Assembly: GCA_002333145.1 (NCBI GenBank)
Contig: DDBN01000145.1
Location: 1-12,623, forward strand
Direction: 5' to 3'
From: Moraxellaceae bacterium UBA2031
GTDB lineage: Bacteria; Pseudomonadota; Gammaproteobacteria; Pseudomonadales; Moraxellaceae
Length of the DNA stretch: 12,623 nt
Below the pieces are notes generated by a model. The model made no database searches. It saw only the letters and a program-made list of their open reading frames with translations, and had not been told where the DNA came from. The first letter of the stretch is position 1, and every line of letters begins with the position of its first letter. The translations under genes and the position numbers were made by a program. This document shows, in pieces, positions 6,828-12,623 of this stretch.

Positions 6828-8192
6828 TCACGCCTGTAGCAGACGTAAAAGATTGGTGTAGTCCTCATCCATATTCGGATCAGACTTGCGTAAATTATCA
6901 ATCAGGTTGCAGGCATGAATAACCGTGGAATGATCACGGCCATCAAAGCTGTGCCCGATTTCGGGGTAACTGTGCGAGGTCAACTCGCGTGACAATGCCA
7001 TTGCTACCTGACGTGGGCGCGCATACGAACGGTTACGCTTCTTGCCAATCAGTTCACGTAAAGGGATGCGAAAATACTCCGCTACTACCTTCTGAATGTT
7101 CTCGATATTAATCTGTTTAGCACGAACAGCTAACACATCTTTAAGTGACTCACGCACCAGCTCAAGATCAAGTTCAGAGCCCTTGAAACGAGCAGTCGCA
7201 ATCACTTTATTCAGTGCACCTTCAAGCTCGCGCACATTCGCCTGAACATGCTGTGCAATAAAAAAAGCAGAGCTGTGCGGTAAGCGAATTGAATTCAATT
7301 CTGCCTTTTTCATTAAGATGGCAGTACGCGTTTCTACCTCTGGTGGTTCCACTTGAAGCGCCAGTCCACTGGAGAAACGCGACTTCAATCTCTCATCTAA
7401 CTCCTTGATTTCCTTAGGATACTTATCAGAAGTTACAATGACTTGGCGAGAACCTTCGAGCAGAGTATTGAAGGTGTGAAAGAACTCTTCCTGCGTGCTG
7501 GTCTTGCCCGCAAAAAACTGAATATCATCGATCAGCAGTAAATCCAGTGAACGATAAAGACGTTTGAAATCATTCATCAGCCCGTGCCGAAGGGCCGTAA
7601 TAAAATCCTGCACAAAGCGATCAGAGGTCAGATAAAGAATACGGGCCGAGGGATTTGTTTTAAGTACAGCATTGCCCACAGAGTGCATGAGATGCGTTTT
7701 ACCCAACCCGGTATGACCGTATATAAAAAGGGGATTGTGCCCAATAAGACCTGGCTTATCGGCAACCTGTTGGCAGGCAGCTAAAGCAATCTGGTTAGAT
7801 TTACCAATAACAAAATTTTCAAATGTGAACAGTGAGTTCAAATTGTTTGGTGGCCGCGGTAACAATTCTGTCGGCGGCGGCTCGCGGCTCGGAGCTGAAG
7901 TAGAAGTTGTTGCATTACTGGACTTGGTCACCGGCGCAGACACTTCATTGTCCTGACGGTTTCCTACTTCCAGCAATACATGATCCATACTGCCTTGGCT
8001 TAACTCTTTTACCAGTTCACGGATGCGCGCAAGATATTTGTCGGCAATATGGCGGACAAAGAAAGGATTAGGCGCCAGCAAACGCAGGGCACCAGCCTGT
8101 TCTTCGGCCTGAAGCGGCCGTATCCACATATTAAAGAGGTTCTGAGGTAACTCGTCCTGCAGACGCTCTAGACAAACGGGCCAAATCGCCAC
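6828..8192 (-). CDS. dnaA: Chromosomal replication initiator protein DnaA
   Basis: An AAA+ ATPase that binds DnaA boxes and melts oriC. It has 454 residues. Domain I (about 1-80) recruits helicase, and a variable Ser/Thr/Pro-rich linker spans about 81-118. The AAA+ core has Walker A GHTGLGKT (159-166), Walker B LLLIDD (218-223), sensor 1 VIVTSD (251-256), the arginine-finger region RLKSRF (269-274) and sensor 2 NVRELEGAL. The DNA-binding domain carries the DnaA signature around FDGRDHSTVIHA (416-427). The start is GTG at 8190-8192, 7 nt from AGGA (complement of 8200-8203); the ATG just upstream is out of frame and closes at once. A perfect DnaA box lies about 42 bp upstream, so autoregulation is likely but not shown. 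Confidence 0.98.
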   Translation of the reverse strand: MAIWPVCLERLQDELPQNLFNMWIRPLQAEEQAGALRLLAPNPFFVRHIADKYLARIRELVKELSQGSMDHVLLEVGNRQDNEVSAPVTKSSNATTSTSAPSREPPPTELLPRPPNNLNSLFTFENFVIGKSNQIALAACQQVADKPGLIGHNPLFIYGHTGLGKTHLMHSVGNAVLKTNPSARILYLTSDRFVQDFITALRHGLMNDFKRLYRSLDLLLIDDIQFFAGKTSTQEEFFHTFNTLLEGSRQVIVTSDKYPKEIKELDERLKSRFSSGLALQVEPPEVETRTAILMKKAELNSIRLPHSSAFFIAQHVQANVRELEGALNKVIATARFKGSELDLELVRESLKDVLAVRAKQINIENIQKVVAEYFRIPLRELIGKKRNRSYARPRQVAMALSRELTSHSYPEIGHSFDGRDHSTVIHACNLIDNLRKSDPNMDEDYTNLLRLLQA

Positions 8193-8233
8193 TAAATCAT
8201 CCTAAAACAACAAAACCAACAAGGGGCGCGATT

Positions 8234-8242
8234 TTATCCACA
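8234..8242 (+). promoter_or_regulatory. DnaA box, perfect TTATCCACA
   Basis: An exact match to the high-affinity DnaA-binding 9-mer. It is nearest to dnaA, about 42 bp before its start codon, and may serve both initiation and repression of dnaA. Confidence 0.88.
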
Positions 8243-8312
8243 AGTCAGGGCAGCCGCCAGCACCAGGAGAAAATTCGACCTTTTAAGCCAATTTTCGAGA
8301 CTGTCAGAGAGT

Positions 8313-8321
8313 TGTGGAAAA
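8313..8321 (-). promoter_or_regulatory. DnaA box, one mismatch (TTTTCCACA)
   Basis: Reads TGTGGAAAA on the plus strand. One base differs from TTATCCACA, at position 3. It is the only good box in this orientation. Confidence 0.6.
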
Positions 8322-8371
8322 CCGGGAGGGTAACACCGGTACAAACCCGGGGATAAATCCTGAGGGCTAAG

Positions 8372-8380
8372 TTATCCACA
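8372..8380 (+). promoter_or_regulatory. DnaA box, perfect TTATCCACA
   Basis: An exact 9-mer match, 138 bp from the first perfect box and in the same orientation. A weaker two-mismatch copy (minus strand, 8348-8356) lies just beside it. Confidence 0.88.
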
Positions 8381-8440
8381 ACTGACCACAGCTTATCAAG
8401 TACCTAAGGGCTCACCTTGCCACAGTTTTTACCATCATCT

Positions 8441-8540
8441 AACTTACTGATATTAAATACCAAAAAGTACTTATCCCCAGAAAAGATCTTCCCCTATCAC
8501 TAACAACTACTACCTTTAAGATCTATTAGTTCTTTTTTAG
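8441..8540. other. Candidate DNA unwinding element of oriC
   Basis: The A+T-rich start of this stretch is followed by two sequences resembling the 13-mer GATCTNTTNTTTT: GATCTATTAGTTC at 8520-8532 (plus, 11 of 13) and GATCTTTTCTGGG at 8476-8488 (minus, 10 of 13). A run of T follows at 8533-8538. In E. coli such 13-mers are where strands first separate. The position beside the last DnaA box is right, but the matches are imperfect. Confidence 0.45.
8471..8479 (+). promoter_or_regulatory. DnaA box, one mismatch (TTATCCCCA)
   Basis: One base differs from consensus, at position 7. It borders the A+T-rich stretch and lies next to a 13-mer-like sequence, which would place it at the edge of the unwinding region. 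Confidence 0.5.
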
Positions 8541-8605
8541 GACAGGAAGGGTAAACCGGCCTCGCGGCACGCCGCTCGACCAAAACCAAACAGGTCTGTT
8601 TTCGT

Positions 8606-8634
8606 TTGACACGCCTACGGTCGTTACATAGAAT
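8606..8634 (+). promoter_or_regulatory. Sigma70-type promoter of rpmH operon
   Basis: The -35 TTGACA (8606-8611, perfect) and -10 TAGAAT (8629-8634, five of six) are separated by exactly 17 bp. Transcription should begin near 8641, giving a leader of about 45 nt before rpmH. The strength fits a ribosomal-protein gene. Confidence 0.82.
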
Positions 8635-8648
8635 AGCCGGCCTTTTCC

Positions 8649-8662
8649 GACCCTCTTGGGTC
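8649..8662 (+). other. Small hairpin in the rpmH leader
   Basis: GACCC (8649-8653) pairs with GGGTC (8658-8662) around a TCTT loop, within the predicted 5' untranslated leader and 23 nt before the rpmH ATG. It may protect the 5' end or affect translation. The stem is short, so chance is possible. Confidence 0.35.
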
Positions 8663-8685
8663 ATGTTCATTTTTGAGCGATCATC

Positions 8686-8820
8686 ATGAAACGTACATTC
8701 CAGCCCAGCACCCTGAAGCGCGCCCGTACACACGGTTTCCGCGCCCGTATGGCCACCAAGAACGGTCGTAACGTTCTGGCTCGCCGTCGTGCCAAGGGTC
8801 GCAAGAACCTGACCGTCTGA
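8686..8820 (+). CDS. rpmH: Large ribosomal subunit protein bL34
   Basis: A 44-residue basic protein of the 50S subunit. It begins MKRTFQPSTLKRARTHGFRA and ends in a GRKNLTV tail, matching the typical L34 pattern, and is rich in Arg and Lys throughout. The ATG at 8686 is preceded by a weak GAG about 8 nt upstream. It is the first gene after the strong promoter at 8606-8634 and is followed after 17 nt by rnpA. The rpmH-rnpA pairing beside oriC is highly conserved in bacteria. Confidence 0.97.
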   Translation: MKRTFQPSTLKRARTHGFRARMATKNGRNVLARRRAKGRKNLTV

Positions 8821-8837
8821 ACAGCGCAACGTTCGAT

Positions 8838-9242
8838 GTGACTGCGTGCTATCGCTTTCCCCGGACGCATCGTTTGCTGCGTCCAGAGGACTTTAAGACC
8901 GTATTCGATAGCACAGCATTCAAGGTTGGTGAGCAGCATTTTCTGTTGCTGATTCGTCCTAACGGTTTAGATCACCCCCGGCTTGGGTTGGTGATTGCGA
9001 AAAAAAAAGTCCGGCTTTCTGTTGAACGAAACCGGCTCAAGCGCACTGTCAGAGACAGTTTCCGCAGGCATCAAGCAACATTGCCAGCGGTAGATATAAT
9101 TTTCATGGCGCGCAACGATCTTGGTAGTCTGGTTTCCGCCGATCTGGCCATGCAGCTGGAAAAAAGCTGGAAGCGTTTGATCCGCAAGACCGAAGCACCT
9201 GTGGTAATTCCACCCACAGACGTGGCAGAGCTCAAGGCATGA
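8838..9242 (+). CDS. rnpA: Ribonuclease P protein component
   Basis: A basic protein (134 aa) that binds the catalytic RNase P RNA and helps it cut 5' leaders from pre-tRNA. The family signature RNRLKRTVRDSFR is at residues 64-76, preceded by LGLVIAKKKV, and the N-terminal FPRTHRLLRPEDFKTVF is typical. The start is GTG at 8838; the overlapping ATG at 8836 is followed at once by TGA. It has no strong Shine-Dalgarno sequence and probably relies on coupling with rpmH, 17 nt upstream. Its stop overlaps the yidD start (ATGA at 9239-9242). Confidence 0.96.
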   Translation: MTACYRFPRTHRLLRPEDFKTVFDSTAFKVGEQHFLLLIRPNGLDHPRLGLVIAKKKVRLSVERNRLKRTVRDSFRRHQATLPAVDIIFMARNDLGSLVSADLAMQLEKSWKRLIRKTEAPVVIPPTDVAELKA

Positions 9243-9520
9243 AAATTCTTTTCATTTTGCCGATACGCTTCTACCGTATCGCCATCAGTCCAATGATGGC
9301 GCCGCATTGCCGTTTTTATCCCTCTTGCTCTGCCTATGCTGAAGAAGCCATCCGCCATCATGGTGCGATGAAAGGTATGGTGCTGACCGTGAATCGTATC
9401 CTTCGCTGTCATCCCTGGGCAGAGGGCGGGCTCGATCCCGTCCCTGAAAAATTTTCTTTTCGTCACGTTACTCCGGTAACTGATACCACTGAATCCCAAC
9501 GCATTTCCAAGGCGCCCTGA
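9239..9520 (+). CDS. yidD: Membrane protein insertion efficiency factor YidD
   Basis: A small (93 aa) inner-membrane-associated protein that aids YidC-dependent insertion. An amphipathic N-terminus (FILPIRFYRIAISPMMAPH) is followed by the family hallmark CRFYPSCSAYAEEAI with Cys24 and Cys30, then RILRCHPW with Cys57 and GGLDPVP. It overlaps rnpA by 4 nt and ends 3 nt before yidC, so all three are translated from one message. Its length is slightly above the 85 aa of E. coli because of a divergent C-terminal tail after residue 70. Confidence 0.95.
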   Translation: MKILFILPIRFYRIAISPMMAPHCRFYPSCSAYAEEAIRHHGAMKGMVLTVNRILRCHPWAEGGLDPVPEKFSFRHVTPVTDTTESQRISKAP

Positions 9521-9523
9521 TCT

Positions 9524-11212
9524 ATGGAACTCCGACGCACGTTGCTCATTGTGGCCATGGCAGTAATTGGCTATATGCTCATCCTGAACTGGCAAAAGGA
9601 TTATGGCGCTCAGCCAGCCGCTGATGCGGTTGCTGAAGCAGAGGCCCCTGTCGCTGGTAACAGTGACATGCCAACGGTACCGGCCGCAGCGGTTAACGCG
9701 GATATACCGGTTGCACCAACAGCAACAGCCAATTCTGCGGAAACACCCCTTGCAGTTGAAGGCCAGTCCAATGGACGGGTCAGCGTCAAAACGGATGTTC
9801 TCGATATCCAAATAGACACGCGTGGCGGCGATATCGTGCGCATTGCGCTGCCTAAGTACACTGAAAGTATCGATAGCAAAAAAGCCTTTGTATTTCTCGA
9901 CCACTCTGCCGCCCGCACTTATGTAGCACAGAGTGGATTGATTGGTACGGATGGCCCGGATGCAGCAGCCTCTGGCCGTCCACAATACCAGACCAGTGCC
10001 CGTGAATATGTATTGGCAGATGGCCAAGATGCACTTGCCGTTACCTTGGTATTGCAACAAGAAAACGGTGTCGAGATTCGCAAGGTGTTTGAGTTCACCC
10101 GCAATAATTATCAGGTGAAGATGCACTACGACATCATCAACCGCGGTACGGCGCCGTGGAGCGGTTTGATGTATGCGCAGTTGAAGCGTGACAGCAGCAA
10201 AGACCCAAGTGCCAGCAATCAAGGCTTTGGCATGTCGACGTTCTTGGGCGGCGCATGGTGGACGAAAGACAAGCCCTACAACAAACTCAAACTGGAAAAA
10301 TTTGCTGAAGAGCCAGTGAAAGAGTCAGTTACCGGTGGCTGGGCCGCGATGGTCCAACATTATTTTGTAGCGGCATGGGTACCTGATGCAAAAAGCTCTA
10401 ATGTTTTTGTCACCCGTAAAAGTGGCGATGACAATATCATCGGCTATACCGGCGCCCCTATTTTTATAGCGCCAGGCGCACAGCAATCAATTAATGCCAC
10501 ATTGTATGCCGGACCTAAAATTCAAAAGGTACTGGAATCAGTATCCCCTGGTTTGGAACTGACGGTTGATTACGGTTGGCTGTGGCCGGTGTCACAATTT
10601 CTGTACTGGTTGCTCAGCACCATTCACGGCTGGATCGGCAACTGGGGTTGGTCCATTGTGTTCCTAACAATTCTAGTTAAGGCGGCTTTCTTTCAGCTTT
10701 CTGCGACTAGCTATAAGTCGATGGCCAAGATGCGCACCGCAATGCCGGAAATGCAGCGTATCAAAGAGCAGCATACTGGTGATCGCGCCAAACAGTCACA
10801 AGCGATGATGGAGTTGTACAAGAAGGAAAAGATCAATCCACTCGGTGGCTGCTTGCCAATTCTGGTTCAGATGCCGGTGTTTATTGCACTTTACTATTGT
10901 TTGATGGAATCAGTAGAACTGCGTCATGCGCCGTGGTTGGGCTGGATTCACGATCTTGCAGTAATGGATCCTTTCTTTGTGCTGCCCCTGATCATGGGCG
11001 CCACTATGTTTATTCAGCAGCAGCTTAACCCGGCTCCGCCAGATCCTATGCAGGCCAAAGTGATGAAGATCATGCCGGTAGTATTCACCGTGATGTTCTT
11101 GTGGTTCCCTGCTGGTTTGGTGTTGTATTGGGTGGTGAATAATTCACTATCGATTCTGCAGCAGTGGATAATTACCCGCCAGATTGAAAAGGCCAGCGCG
11201 GCTAAGGCGTAA
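9524..11212 (+). CDS. yidC: Membrane protein insertase YidC (60 kDa inner-membrane protein)
   Basis: Inserts and folds inner-membrane proteins, alone or with SecYEG. In 562 residues, TM1 is at about 5-23, followed by a low-complexity Ala/Pro/Val linker (about 30-80) and the large periplasmic P1 beta domain (about 85-345). The conserved membrane core follows: TM2 at about 372-392, a cytoplasmic hairpin around MAKMRTAMPEMQRIKEQ, TM3 in CLPILVQMPVFIALYY (443-458), TM4 around 481-501, and TM5/TM6 within 515-550 (FLWFPAGLVLYWVVNN). The groove arginine of E. coli (R366) is replaced by Lys386 in TILVKAAFF, keeping the positive charge. No Shine-Dalgarno sequence is evident; the start lies 3 nt after yidD. 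A terminator follows within 25 nt. Confidence 0.97.
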   Translation: MELRRTLLIVAMAVIGYMLILNWQKDYGAQPAADAVAEAEAPVAGNSDMPTVPAAAVNADIPVAPTATANSAETPLAVEGQSNGRVSVKTDVLDIQIDTRGGDIVRIALPKYTESIDSKKAFVFLDHSAARTYVAQSGLIGTDGPDAAASGRPQYQTSAREYVLADGQDALAVTLVLQQENGVEIRKVFEFTRNNYQVKMHYDIINRGTAPWSGLMYAQLKRDSSKDPSASNQGFGMSTFLGGAWWTKDKPYNKLKLEKFAEEPVKESVTGGWAAMVQHYFVAAWVPDAKSSNVFVTRKSGDDNIIGYTGAPIFIAPGAQQSINATLYAGPKIQKVLESVSPGLELTVDYGWLWPVSQFLYWLLSTIHGWIGNWGWSIVFLTILVKAAFFQLSATSYKSMAKMRTAMPEMQRIKEQHTGDRAKQSQAMMELYKKEKINPLGGCLPILVQMPVFIALYYCLMESVELRHAPWLGWIHDLAVMDPFFVLPLIMGATMFIQQQLNPAPPDPMQAKVMKIMPVVFTVMFLWFPAGLVLYWVVNNSLSILQQWIITRQIEKASAAKA

Positions 11213-11236
11213 GTAGTTTTGCTTATGTGAAATGAC

Positions 11237-11262
11237 AAAAAGGCTCCTAACGGAGCCTTTTT
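11237..11262 (+). terminator. Rho-independent terminator after yidC
   Basis: A perfect 11-bp stem (AAAAAGGCTCC at 11237-11247, GGAGCCTTTTT at 11252-11262) closes a TAAC loop. It starts 24 nt after the yidC stop and ends only 6 nt before the first possible mnmE ATG, so it may also work as an attenuator for read-through into mnmE. Confidence 0.88.
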
Positions 11263-11280
11263 GCTACCATGGATAACATG

Positions 11281-12623
11281 ATGAAAAGTACAGACACCAT
11301 TGCAGCTATTGCCACACCACCAGGGCGTGGTGGTGTGGGTATCGTGCGTGTGTCGGGGTCGAAGGCGCAGAACATCGGGCAAGCAATTTTGTTACGCGAG
11401 CAGGCCTTACCCGTTCGACATGTTCTGTTTGGCCATTTCCATGCGGCCGACGGCGGAGACATTGACGAAGGCTTGGTATTGTTTTTTCAGGGGCCACACT
11501 CATTCACGGGCGAAGACGTTCTTGAGTTGCAGGGGCATGGGGGCCCTGTTGTCATGGATATGCTGCTGCAGCGCGTGCTCGCGCTAGGCGCTCGCATGGC
11601 GAGACCCGGTGAGTTTTCCGAGCGCGCATTCCTCAACGACAAACTGGATCTGGCCCAAGCCGAAGCCATTGCAGATCTTATTGATGCAGGCTCTGCCGAG
11701 GCAGCGCGCTCTGCCGTGCGTTCGCTGGCCGGTGTGTTTTCGCAAAAAATTCATGCGTTAGTAGAGGCTCTGATACAGCTTCGTCTGTATGTAGAAGCCG
11801 CCATTGATTTTCCAGAAGAAGAAATAGATTTCCTCAGTGATGGACGTGTCGAAGGTGAGTTATGTGCCGTACAGGCACACTTGGCAGAAGTGATGGCCGA
11901 AGCCAGACAAGGAGCACTGCTGAGAGAAGGGATGCGCGTCGTGATTGCGGGCAAACCTAATGCCGGCAAGTCCAGCTTACTCAATGCGCTGGCCGGTTTT
12001 GATGCGGCCATTGTGACCGACGTTGCCGGTACCACGCGCGATGTGCTGCGTGAGCAAATTCAGATCGACGGAATGCCGCTGCACATCATCGACACTGCAG
12101 GTCTGCGTGAGACAACCGATATTGTTGAGCAGGAAGGGGTACGCCGTGCCCTGAAGGAAGTTGAGCAAGCAGACCGTGTCTTATTCGTATTTGATGCCGC
12201 CAGTGACACCGATCCGTTGGCCTTGGCAACAGCGTTCTTCCGTCCACTACCAACACCTGACAAGCTGCTACTCATTGCCAACAAGTGTGATCTGCACGCG
12301 GGGTTGATGGCAGGCCGTCGTGAGCGAAGCGATGACGCTGGTAGGGCCTACACCGAGGTCGTGCTGTCGGCACGGCAAGGGCAGGGCCTTGATGTGCTGC
12401 GCCAGACTCTTAAGGAAGCCATGGGTTTTCAGACCGAAGGTGCGGGCCTCTTCACCGCTCGCCGTCGTCATCTTGATGCTCTGGAACAGGCCCGTCTGTC
12501 ACTCGCCACTGGGCTGGCCCAATTACAAGGCACTGGAGCTGGGGAATTGCTGGCAGAAGACCTACGACAGGCACAGGAGGCGCTGTCAGAAATTACCGGT
12601 GAGTTCACCCCGGATGACTTGCT
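11281..12623 (+). CDS. mnmE: tRNA uridine-5-carboxymethylaminomethyl(34) synthesis GTPase MnmE (3' end cut by window edge)
   Basis: With MnmG, this GTPase makes the cmnm5U34 wobble modification of several tRNAs. There are 447 complete codons here. The N-terminal tetrahydrofolate-binding domain (about 1-120) starts TIAAIATPPGRGGVGIVRVSG and carries RPGEFSERAFLNDKLDLAQAEA. A helical domain follows, split by the G domain: G1 GKPNAGKS (224-231), G2 GTTRD (250-254), G3 DTAGL (271-275), G4 NKCD (334-337). The C-terminal CIGK tail with the catalytic cysteine lies just beyond the edge; about a dozen residues are missing compared with E. coli. In-frame ATGs lie at 11269, 11278 and 11281. I chose 11281 because GGA at 11271-11273 is 7 nt away and the N-terminus then matches E. 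coli in length. This choice is tentative, and no clear promoter is visible. Confidence 0.95.
   Translation, partial: MKSTDTIAAIATPPGRGGVGIVRVSGSKAQNIGQAILLREQALPVRHVLFGHFHAADGGDIDEGLVLFFQGPHSFTGEDVLELQGHGGPVVMDMLLQRVLALGARMARPGEFSERAFLNDKLDLAQAEAIADLIDAGSAEAARSAVRSLAGVFSQKIHALVEALIQLRLYVEAAIDFPEEEIDFLSDGRVEGELCAVQAHLAEVMAEARQGALLREGMRVVIAGKPNAGKSSLLNALAGFDAAIVTDVAGTTRDVLREQIQIDGMPLHIIDTAGLRETTDIVEQEGVRRALKEVEQADRVLFVFDAASDTDPLALATAFFRPLPTPDKLLLIANKCDLHAGLMAGRRERSDDAGRAYTEVVLSARQGQGLDVLRQTLKEAMGFQTEGAGLFTARRRHLDALEQARLSLATGLAQLQGTGAGELLAEDLRQAQEALSEITGEFTPDDL

Larger units (their letters stand above)
8204..8540. other. oriC: Chromosomal replication origin oriC (dnaA-rpmH intergenic region)
   Basis: This gene-free stretch between the divergent dnaA and rpmH genes holds two perfect DnaA boxes, two with one mismatch, and an A+T-rich side towards rpmH (23 of 30 bases are A or T in 8441-8470) with sequences resembling the E. 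coli 13-mers. In Pseudomonas, oriC is known to lie between dnaA and rpmH. The limits given are approximate: the outermost elements, not mapped boundaries. GATC occurs at 8485 and 8520 inside the region. Box strands are mixed (three plus, one minus). Confidence 0.85.

Noticed and set aside
8382..8390. CTGACCACA next to the perfect box as another DnaA box
   Set aside because: Three mismatches to TTATCCACA, including positions important for binding; too weak to call.
8500..8829. Minus-strand open frame across the rpmH leader and rpmH
   Set aside because: It runs antisense to the clear L34 gene and its strong promoter, with no domain and no ribosome-binding site.
9071..10222. Long minus-strand open frame (383 codons) opposite rnpA, yidD and yidC
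   Set aside because: It lies antisense to three recognised genes, its translation has no recognisable domain and unusual composition, and it is explained by codon bias of the plus-strand genes.
1..12623. Novel defence, mobile or biosynthetic system
   Set aside because: Every long coding region except two (a glycine-zipper protein and a methyltransferase) is a standard origin-region gene. There are no transposase or integrase genes, no CRISPR-like repeats, no tRNA or rRNA genes and no composition break that I can see.

Overview
The window is the replication-origin neighbourhood of a gammaproteobacterial chromosome. Reading leftwards on the minus strand from the origin are dnaA, dnaN, recF and gyrB. 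Reading rightwards on the plus strand are rpmH, rnpA, yidD, yidC and mnmE. The chromosome origin (oriC) lies in the 0.5 kb gap between dnaA and rpmH. This layout, with oriC between dnaA and rpmH and parS sites of the form TGTTCCACGTGGAACA, is the Pseudomonas/Oceanospirillales pattern. Protein sequences and the moderate GC content would fit an Alcanivorax-like organism, but I cannot prove the genus from this sequence alone.

Layout. 3-293: end of an Ada-type O6-methylguanine-DNA methyltransferase (plus strand, cut by the window edge), sharing a bidirectional terminator with a glycine-zipper membrane protein on the minus strand (392-1027). 1141-1911: class I SAM-dependent methyltransferase of unknown substrate (minus). 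1986-2012: terminator of gyrB. 2039-8192: gyrB, recF, dnaN and dnaA in reverse order, a minus-strand cluster with 29-nt gaps between dnaA/dnaN and dnaN/recF and a structured gap of about 0.1 kb before gyrB. 8193-8685: oriC with two perfect and two near-perfect DnaA boxes, an A+T-rich flank with 13-mer-like sequences, and a strong sigma70-type rpmH promoter. 8686-11212: rpmH-rnpA-yidD-yidC, tightly packed and probably one transcript, closed by a strong terminator. 11281-12623: mnmE, lacking only its last dozen or so residues.

How the genes work together. DnaA opens oriC, DnaN is the replicative clamp and the docking platform for many repair proteins, RecF handles gap repair, and GyrB (with GyrA encoded elsewhere) removes positive supercoils. 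Two perfect parS sites inside recF would load ParB to segregate the newly copied origins. On the other side, L34 and the RNase P protein link translation to tRNA maturation, YidD and YidC insert membrane proteins, and MnmE (with MnmG) modifies the tRNA wobble uridine.

I found no mobile element, CRISPR array, tRNA or rRNA gene, or novel multi-gene system. The observations most worth a second look are regulatory or architectural: twin parS sites in the same codon phase within recF, a recF start without a Shine-Dalgarno sequence, hairpins between recF and gyrB, the oriC architecture, and a terminator hairpin almost touching the mnmE start.
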